The notes below the pieces were generated by a model. That model was given only the letters and a program-made list of their open reading frames with translations. It searched no databases and was not told the origin of the DNA. Source: Candidatus Woesearchaeota archaeon (GTDB lineage Archaea; Nanobdellota; Nanobdellia; Woesearchaeales; UBA525). Taken from it: a DNA stretch of 10,493 bases. Of this stretch, positions 6,743 to 10,493 are shown piece after piece (the first letter of the stretch is position 1; each line of letters opens with the position of its first letter). Location of the stretch: NCBI GenBank assembly GCA_013331575.1, contig DUGD01000058.1, positions 33,295 to 43,787 of the forward strand. Reading direction: 5' to 3'. The translations under genes were made by a program, and so were the position numbers.

Positions 6743-7909
6743 CTAACGCTTGGCGAGATTGAACTCGAGCCGGTACACGAACTGGTGGTCAGGCTCTGCT
6801 TCGTCACATGGTAGGCCGTTGTTATCACTATCGTTCACGAACGGCTCGAGGCGAATGCGATCACCGCTGAACTCCTGCTGCTCCGCTGCGGTGAGACCGT
6901 TGTAGTTTGTAATGACCTCAGGTAGTGTGTCGACTGCTGCGCCTGCCGGATCGGTGCATGCATACACGTGCTCACCAACTAGTGCATCTAGGTTGTGCAC
7001 TTGCCATACTCTCTTCACAACAGCTTCGCTCGGTTGTGTCGTTGAAAACACGCGTGGTGTGCCGTTGTCCATGACGTAGATTTGCACGGTAATGTCATAC
7101 GCGCTCGTTGTCTCCGGCCATGGCGTGAGTTCTTGTGCGCTTGGGTCGTTTGTCGTGTTGTTGTTGAGCGTGGTGAGGATGCGTGCGCTGCCGGCGATGA
7201 TGCGTGCCTTTATCGGTCCGTCGGGTGCTGACGGAAAGCCGAGTATCTCGTCGAGTCCGCCGTTGTGCTGGTACAGGCCGTCTTTGCCGTACGTGAGTGT
7301 CTTCTTCGTGTTGTCGAGTCCGCCGCTTGTCGCGTACTCCCACTCGATGGTCGCGCCGTCCTTGCCGGTGTTGACGAGGATGCCTGTGCGTTCGCCTGAT
7401 TTGCCGACGAAACCGCCCAAGAGCGTGCCTGCGGGGAAGTAGCCCGTTGCAGGGTCGAATGTCGGCATGGTCGTGCCGAACTCTTTTCCGGGACCGCCGA
7501 AGTTGTACACGCGGTGCGAGACGGGCAAGTTAGCGACCGGGTTGCCGCTGCCGTCCTTGAATGTGATGAGCAAGCGATCAACGCCTGTCGCGCCAGCACC
7601 GTGTAAGCTCGCATAGATATCCTCGAGGAGTAGCGTGGTGTTGGGTGTGATGACGCGCGTGATGGACGCATCCGTCGGACTGTACTCTTGGCCACGAGGC
7701 GTGCCGGTGATGGTCATTGTCACGCCTGCCTTGTCGGGATTCGCGACCTTCACGTCAGAAACCCACAATGCTTCATACGCGCCATTCGCGCGCGGCGCAG
7801 AGTGGGCGATGAGGTCGGCGCGAGCAGGTAAAGCGGCGCCAAGAACGCCAACGAGAGAGAGAGTGGCAAGTCCACGCTTTGCGGTACGGTACATGTCAAG
7901 GAATGCCAT
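6743..7909 (-). CDS. Secreted beta-rich protein with a bacterial-type extracellular domain, 388 residues
   Basis: A classical signal peptide has a basic start (MYRTAKRG), a hydrophobic core to residue 28 and likely cleavage after ARA at 31. The mature part, about 33-262, follows the order of a domain common in large secreted bacterial proteins: an NGAYEALWVSDVKVANP opening (42-58), a TLLLEDIYASL segment (92-102), SHRVYNF (131-137), a second GILVNTG strand pair (176-182), and an ARILTTLNNNTTNDPS ending (242-257). The remaining C-terminal region holds the only two cysteines (318 and 368) and no membrane anchor, so the product is probably released or held by partners. GAGGTGT at 7917-7923, seven bases before ATG 7909, supports this start over the ATG at 7894. 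It has its own promoter. The exact role is unknown. Acquisition from a bacterium is possible, but this rests on remembered family resemblance. Confidence 0.85.
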   Translation of the reverse strand: MAFLDMYRTAKRGLATLSLVGVLGAALPARADLIAHSAPRANGAYEALWVSDVKVANPDKAGVTMTITGTPRGQEYSPTDASITRVITPNTTLLLEDIYASLHGAGATGVDRLLITFKDGSGNPVANLPVSHRVYNFGGPGKEFGTTMPTFDPATGYFPAGTLLGGFVGKSGERTGILVNTGKDGATIEWEYATSGGLDNTKKTLTYGKDGLYQHNGGLDEILGFPSAPDGPIKARIIAGSARILTTLNNNTTNDPSAQELTPWPETTSAYDITVQIYVMDNGTPRVFSTTQPSEAVVKRVWQVHNLDALVGEHVYACTDPAGAAVDTLPEVITNYNGLTAAEQQEFSGDRIRLEPFVNDSDNNGLPCDEAEPDHQFVYRLEFNLAKR

Positions 7910-7950
7910 TGGAGTTACACCTCGGTGGTTGTCTGCTGTTATCTTGTGGA

Positions 7951-8069
7951 ACTGATTTTAAATACTTTGCGATTTTGTTACTACTTGATAATGGATATTT
8001 ATTAAAACGGAGTTATTTACTATATAGAAATTATATTTTTTCTTACAAGATTACGGGTTTCGTAGTGAA
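7951..8069. other. AT-rich intergenic island
   Basis: The 60 bases 7981-8040 contain only 11 G or C, against about half or more in the genes on both sides. The island includes the TATA box of the 388-residue gene at its left end. It follows the TAG (8070-8072) of the 97-residue gene, so it also holds the 3' end of the small-gene array. A short T-run (minus strand, about 8004-8007) could help termination but is weak. I see no reading frame or clear repeat in it. Confidence 0.7.
7954..7965 (-). promoter_or_regulatory. TATA box (TATTTAAAAT) of the secreted-protein gene
   Basis: The minus strand reads GTATTTAAAATC, a close match to archaeal TATA boxes. It predicts transcription starting near 7932 and a leader of about 23 bases that contains the GAGGTGT ribosome site at 7917-7923. 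The operon to the left therefore uses a leaderless start, while this gene uses a leader with an SD. Confidence 0.7.
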
Positions 8070-8363
8070 CTAGCAGTCATAGTCCTCGTGCTCGAGACAA
8101 TCGATGGTCTCTTGACAGGGTGCGATGAGGGCGGCGTGGTCGTGAAGCTCCCAACCGATATCCTCCATGAGGTTCGCGATGGCACCGTAGAGTGTGGGCG
8201 GAAGAAACGTCGCGGGTTCATAGCGCGTGTAGAGTGCTCGCGCAGCAGCAGTGATGTGCGGTGCGAACCCTTTCTCGAGAAATGCGCGAAGCACTTTCAA
8301 GACAAGGATGCGCAGCTCCTCCGCGTCAAGGTCTTCGCCAATGGGGATCTCGTGCGGGGTCAT
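8070..8363 (-). CDS. Small acidic, mostly helical cytoplasmic protein, 97 residues, unknown
   Basis: The protein begins MTPHEIPIGEDLDAEELRIL and appears helical through about residues 14-31 (acidic then Leu/Val-rich), 36-48 and 57-71. It ends in an acidic tail with cysteines at 83, 89 and 97 and His/Asp/Glu residues. The clustered Cys and His at the end could bind metal, but no standard zinc motif is visible. There is no signal peptide or membrane segment. ATG 8363 is the first in-frame ATG after an in-frame TGA and has no good SD, so it may be translated by coupling or from its own transcript. It lies 51 bases after the last MRL paralog, is not similar to that family, and is followed by the AT-rich island. 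I do not recognise it. Confidence 0.65.
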   Translation of the reverse strand: MTPHEIPIGEDLDAEELRILVLKVLRAFLEKGFAPHITAAARALYTRYEPATFLPPTLYGAIANLMEDIGWELHDHAALIAPCQETIDCLEHEDYDC

Positions 8364-8414
8364 GGTCGGTAATGGATGTTTGTGTCTATTTCATCTTCCC
8401 GCGCTCTTATGCAG

Positions 8415-8660
8415 TCATTTCGACACTTCATCAAGAACATCCGCGTCATCGATAGAATCCATCATCTCCTTCAAAAAATCCTTCAGCTCTTGCTTCGTAC
8501 CTTCCCATAGAAGAAACGCCGTGGTGGTTTTTGCATCAATGAGGTCGATAGTGAAGTATACCTTGCCAGCTCGCTGACATGTTTCGAACGTCAGAGTCTC
8601 TCCCTCCGCAACCTGCACTGCCTTCGCATCCTCGGTCGCGCTTTCAATTGTAAGTCTCAT
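8415..8660 (-). CDS. MRL-family small acidic protein, fourth and most diverged tandem paralog, 81 residues
   Basis: Starts MRLTIES and shares the family plan: an N-terminal strand, a middle EGETLTFE segment (residues 19-26, matching FEANVLLVEAW in the first copy), strands around VYFTIDLID and AFLLWEG, then a C-terminal helix GTKQELKDFLKEMMDSIDDAD (54-74). The helix part aligns closely with the 88-residue copy (SKQELKEFLQVMMNALDEA). It lacks the tryptophan of the EAW motif, having cysteine instead, and has the shortest acidic tail. It differs from the other copies upstream: it has a standard SD (AAGGAG about seven bases before ATG) instead of the shared GATGGTGA leader, 31 bases after the previous stop. 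No known family is recognised; it is probably a soluble cytoplasmic protein. Confidence 0.75.
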   Translation of the reverse strand: MRLTIESATEDAKAVQVAEGETLTFETCQRAGKVYFTIDLIDAKTTTAFLLWEGTKQELKDFLKEMMDSIDDADVLDEVSK

Positions 8661-8691
8661 AGGGTTACTCCTTGACGCTTTTCTTCAGTCT

Positions 8692-8967
8692 CTATCCCTT
8701 TTTGTTTTGCATCTCTGGTTCTGAAGTAGCGTCCTTGACGCACGAAGCGACATTCTTCAGGAATGTTTGCATCTCTTCGTGCGTGCCGTAGATGTCAATG
8801 CAGACTTCGTCCGTCGTTGTCTTGTCCTTTCGTTGCAGCACATTGAGGAGAATGTGCCCTTCTTCATCCTTGCTGTCTGAGGACCACGCATCAAACAGCA
8901 GGACGTTACCTTCAAATATCTTCTGCGCCTCTTCTTGGTTATTATCTCTAGTTATCACAAGTCTCAT
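8692..8967 (-). CDS. MRL-family small acidic protein, third tandem paralog, 91 residues
   Basis: Starts MRLVITRDNN, with FEGNVLLFDAW at 18-28, strand-like segments at about 38-46 and 54-60, and the family C-terminal helix beginning GTHEEMQTFLKN (61-72). The GTHEE piece is identical to that of the first copy. The tail is charged and ends KKG. The middle is more diverged, carrying an acidic DSKDEEG insert. Cysteines occur at 56 and 76. ATG 8967 overlaps a short relic frame ending DGEFP-stop as ATGA, and GGTGA lies six bases upstream as a partial SD. It has no signal peptide or membrane segment. Together with its neighbours it suggests repeated gene duplication followed by divergence. Function is unknown. 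Confidence 0.78.
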   Translation of the reverse strand: MRLVITRDNNQEEAQKIFEGNVLLFDAWSSDSKDEEGHILLNVLQRKDKTTTDEVCIDIYGTHEEMQTFLKNVASCVKDATSEPEMQNKKG

Positions 8968-8996
8968 GGGAACTCACCATCTTGCATACGCTTCCA
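8964..8996 (-). repeat. Third copy of the MRL leader (relic tail DGEFP-stop)
   Basis: The minus strand encodes WKRMQDGEFP and then a TGA overlapping the ATG of the 91-residue paralog. This is a diverged copy of the 3' end of the 232-residue gene (YWMKVRDGELP-stop). An in-frame stop lies only a few codons upstream, so it is a relic and not a gene. The GATGGTGA core is retained and can serve as the ribosome site. Confidence 0.6.
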
Positions 8997-9054
8997 AGGG
9001 GGCGATTATCAATCTTTTCATGGATCGTTCTCTTCGCTCGCATTTCGTATGTCG

Positions 9055-9321
9055 TCATTCCGTTTTTTTCGTGGGTATTGTCTGTGCTTCATCGAGCGCA
9101 TTCATCATCACTTGCAAAAACTCTTTCAGCTCTTGTTTCGAACCATGGAGCTCAAAAAATGCTTCTGCAATGGTGCCGAATTTTCCGTGTGCATCGTGCT
9201 GTCGTTGCATGGCATCTATCTCGATGTATGCTGTGCCCTCGGTATACTGCCATGCCTCAGGCAACAGAACATTCGCCGTGAATAGCTCGTTGCTGTTATC
9301 ATCCGTCATTATCAGTCTCAT
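9055..9321 (-). CDS. MRL-family small acidic protein, second tandem paralog, 88 residues
   Basis: Starts MRLIMTDDNS, then TANVLLPEAWQY (15-26), EGTAYIEIDAMQ (28-39), a polar loop with HDAHGK, strand AEAFFELHG (52-60) and the C-terminal helix QELKEFLQVMMNALDEAQ (63-80). It is the closest relative of the first copy, sharing ANVLL, EAW, GTA, IDAM, HDA and GK at matching positions. GGTGA lies six bases before ATG 9321, within a leader 31/37 identical to that of the first copy. The predicted plan is beta strands followed by an amphipathic helix, which suits a small soluble dimer or binding protein, but that is inference. No enzyme motif or DNA-binding motif is visible. The tail ends KKTE. Confidence 0.82.
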   Translation of the reverse strand: MRLIMTDDNSNELFTANVLLPEAWQYTEGTAYIEIDAMQRQHDAHGKFGTIAEAFFELHGSKQELKEFLQVMMNALDEAQTIPTKKTE

Positions 9322-9354
9322 GGGAGTTCACCATCCCGCAGCTTCATCCCACAC
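9318..9354 (-). repeat. Second copy of the MRL leader (relic tail MKLRDGELP-stop)
   Basis: This stretch is identical at 31 of 37 bases to 9701-9737, where the same sequence is the real 3' end of the 232-residue gene. Here it encodes only GMKLRDGELP-stop after a nearby in-frame stop. The TGA again overlaps the ATG of the following paralog, and the GGTGA inside it is six bases from that ATG. It is the clearest mark that the duplicated unit included the upstream gene's tail. Confidence 0.75.
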
Positions 9355-9429
9355 ATCCCCTCGCAGCGTCAGAGCGTTCAGTTTGTGCAGAATGAATTGC
9401 TCCTTGACTGTCAATGGTTGCGCCTTCAT
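9328..9429 (-). CDS. Possible 33-residue coupled small protein between the first and second paralogs
   Basis: ATG at 9429 overlaps the TGA of the first paralog as ATGA, and AGGTG at 9435-9439 lies five bases upstream. The frame reads MKAQPLTVKEQFILHKLNAL, then a short acidic end, and closes on TGG TGA. Those last bases are also the GGTGA ribosome site of the second paralog. The signals fit translation, and the frame may exist to keep ribosomes moving along the message. Its 3' third overlaps the relic leader in another frame, so its protein sequence is partly accidental. No family is recognised. Confidence 0.4.
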   Translation of the reverse strand: MKAQPLTVKEQFILHKLNALTLRGDVWDEAAGW

Positions 9430-9704
9430 TCTTGCACCTTTTTACGCTCAATCATTTGCGCCTCACTGAGCGCTTCCTGCAGCTCCTTGATGAAATCTTG
9501 CAACTCTTCGTGCGTACCAGAGAGCCTGAAGACTGCACTTTCACCGAGGTGCAATTTGCCATTGGCATCGTGCGTGTTGTGCATCGCATCAATGACAAAG
9601 GACGCTGTACCGTCCGAATATCTCCACGCCTCCACCAAGAGCACGTTTGCTTCGAATACCTGCTTACCACTATCTATCTTGTCTTCTTCCATCACGAGTC
9701 TCAT
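9426..9704 (-). CDS. MRL-family small acidic protein, first tandem paralog, 92 residues
   Basis: Starts MRLVMEEDKI and continues with VFEANVLLVEAWRY (16-29), DGTASFVIDAMH (31-42), a polar loop HDANGK, strand ESAVFRLSG (55-63) and the C-terminal helix THEELQDFIKELQEALSEAQM (64-84), ending in a charged tail. The ATG overlaps the TGA of the 232-residue gene as ATGA, and GGTGA six bases upstream is the probable ribosome site, so the two are coupled. Three related copies follow in the same direction, making this either the founder or the best-kept copy. It is acidic and soluble, with no signal peptide. I do not recognise the family, and no catalytic residues stand out. Confidence 0.82.
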   Translation of the reverse strand: MRLVMEEDKIDSGKQVFEANVLLVEAWRYSDGTASFVIDAMHNTHDANGKLHLGESAVFRLSGTHEELQDFIKELQEALSEAQMIERKKVQE

Positions 9705-9737
9705 GGTAATTCACCATCCCGCACCTTCATCCAGTAC
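9701..9737 (-). repeat. First copy of the MRL leader (genuine 3' end of the 232-residue gene)
   Basis: The last codons of the 232-residue gene (WMKVRDGELP-stop) carry GATGGTGA and end in ATGA over the start of the first paralog. Two diverged copies of this segment stand before the second and third paralogs, at 9318-9354 and 8964-8996. Confidence 0.75.
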
Positions 9738-10399
9738 GGCTTTTCAACTTTCTTCTTCGGCAGTCCATATCCAGCATATCCGGTGTCTATGGCGTCATCT
9801 GCAAAGAGCGGACGTTTTGTCACACCCAACGTCTCTGCAAACACTTCTCGCGCCAACACCGGGCGTTCGCCCGGCAACACAGGGTCGAGCCCATTTCTAT
9901 AGGGCTTCGTGTGCTGCCCACCATACTGCAGATGTTCTGGAGTATCCAGGTGCACATAGTCTAATCGCATGATGGGCTTCTTCACCTCACCGTTGTTGTC
10001 AAACACTTTGTAGCTATGCGCCGTAGATTGAATCTGCAATGGCTCACGCCCGAACGTCTGAGCAGGCTGCTGCACAGGATTCGTTGACCACGGCAACATC
10101 GTCGCTTCTTTAATCCACTCAGACGACGGAGTACATACATTCTGTGCCGGGTGTGTCGCACCGTATCCAGTATCATACTGCTGTTGGAATGGAGCAGGCG
10201 GTTGCGCCGCTTGACGCCACTGTTGTTCCAAGTCCACTCTGCGCGGTGGTTCGCATCCGGGCGCCCAATCACCACCTCCAATCGGTCCGCCAAACGGGTC
10301 GCGCTGGTAGATAATGTTGCACGTGGTCGCGGAGACGAACTCTCCGTTGTGCATGTTATGCCTTGGCCTGTATTCCCCGATTACACCTTCCAGATCCAT
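9701..10399 (-). CDS. Pro/Gln-rich protein of unknown function, 232 residues
   Basis: A soluble protein with no signal peptide or membrane segment. The first half is rich in Pro, Gly and Gln: PFGGPIGGGDWAPG at 35-48, QQWRQAAQPPAPFQQQYDTGYG at about 59-80, and PVQQPAQ at 108-114. The second half is more ordinary, with LDYVHLDTPEHLQYGGQH near 146-163, a possible helix PVLAREVFAETLG (180-192) and a basic KKKVEK near the end. The motif DTGY occurs twice (76-79 and 205-208). Three cysteines (27, 49, 89) are all in the first half. ATG 10399 has a run of six G about seven bases upstream. Its 3' end is coupled to the first MRL paralog and was duplicated with it. The extended, aromatic and proline-rich makeup would suit a scaffold or virion-type structural protein, but nothing in the window proves a virus. 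Confidence 0.75.
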   Translation of the reverse strand: MDLEGVIGEYRPRHNMHNGEFVSATTCNIIYQRDPFGGPIGGGDWAPGCEPPRRVDLEQQWRQAAQPPAPFQQQYDTGYGATHPAQNVCTPSSEWIKEATMLPWSTNPVQQPAQTFGREPLQIQSTAHSYKVFDNNGEVKKPIMRLDYVHLDTPEHLQYGGQHTKPYRNGLDPVLPGERPVLAREVFAETLGVTKRPLFADDAIDTGYAGYGLPKKKVEKPYWMKVRDGELP

Positions 10400-10440
10400 G
10401 CGTAATCCCCCCGCAACTATGCTGGCGCTAAGGTGGGTGT

Positions 10441-10450
10441 CTTAATATGG
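10441..10450 (-). promoter_or_regulatory. Candidate TATA element of the small-gene array
   Basis: The minus strand reads CCATATTAAG. At the usual spacing transcription would begin near 10420, giving a leader of about 20 bases that includes the G-run at 10407-10412 before ATG 10399. The match is weaker than the other boxes in the window. It also overlaps the start codon of the possible divergent gene. Confidence 0.35.
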
Positions 10451-10493
10451 CTTGCGACGGAAAACCCGGAGAATATCCGGAAGAAAGAATTAC
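10447..10493 (+). CDS. Possible 5' end of a divergent plus-strand gene
   Basis: ATG at 10447 opens a frame, MACDGKPGEYPEERI, that runs off the window. GGTGGGTG lies about seven bases upstream and could be a ribosome site. The hydrophilic residues are consistent with a real start, but only 15 codons are visible. If real, it is divergent from the small-gene array with 47 bases between the starts. Confidence 0.35.
   Translation, partial: MACDGKPGEYPEERI

Noticed and set aside
8974..9058. Frame from ATG 9058 (36 codons) running into the third paralog
   Set aside because: It has no ribosome site, and the last part overlaps the start of a better supported gene in another frame.
10466..10480. CCGGA-gaata-TCCGG inverted repeat as an operator
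   Set aside because: Only five-base arms, and it lies inside the possible plus-strand reading frame, so chance is a sufficient explanation.

Overview
The window looks archaeal, most likely from a small-genome DPANN-type lineage, though this is inference from promoter style and protein content because no marker gene is present. AT-rich TATA-like boxes precede several starts at archaeal distances. One box (6726-6733) places the predicted transcript start on the first base of an ATG, which is the leaderless pattern. Other starts carry Shine-Dalgarno (SD) sequences matching the GGAGGTGAT end of archaeal 16S rRNA. All clearly supported genes are on the minus strand, so they read from right to left. 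Weak partial plus-strand reading frames occur only at the two edges.

Right part (10399 down to 8070): a tightly packed run of small genes. It starts with a 232-residue Pro/Gln-rich protein of unknown function. Four tandem paralogous small acidic proteins (92, 88, 91 and 81 residues) follow, each beginning MRL, and then an unrelated 97-residue acidic helical protein. The first paralog overlaps the 232-residue gene by ATGA. The next two are preceded by a diverged copy of the same leader, including a relic of the 3' end of the 232-residue gene. The array therefore seems to have grown by tandem duplication of a unit that carried its own translation signal. I do not recognise the family; this is the best candidate here for something undescribed.

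Middle (8069 to 6743): a very AT-rich island of about 120 bases holds the promoter of a 388-residue secreted protein. Its fold pattern resembles a domain common in secreted bacterial proteins.

Left-centre (6703 to 2084): a probable three-gene operon. A leaderless promoter drives a 1399-residue cysteine-rich surface protein with a signal peptide, calcium-binding-like repeats, a duplicated beta domain, a C-terminal membrane anchor and a short cytoplasmic tail. Two small membrane proteins (84 and 52 residues) follow, translationally coupled by an SD inside the stop codon region and by an ATGA overlap. This suggests a cell-surface assembly made of a large exposed protein and small membrane partners.

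Left (2083 to 111): an intergenic region with a 96-base nested inverted-repeat element that can fold in alternative ways, then a TATA box and a polytopic membrane protein of about 564 residues with about twelve membrane segments and no recognised family. No rRNA, convincing tRNA, CRISPR array, transposase or integrase is visible.
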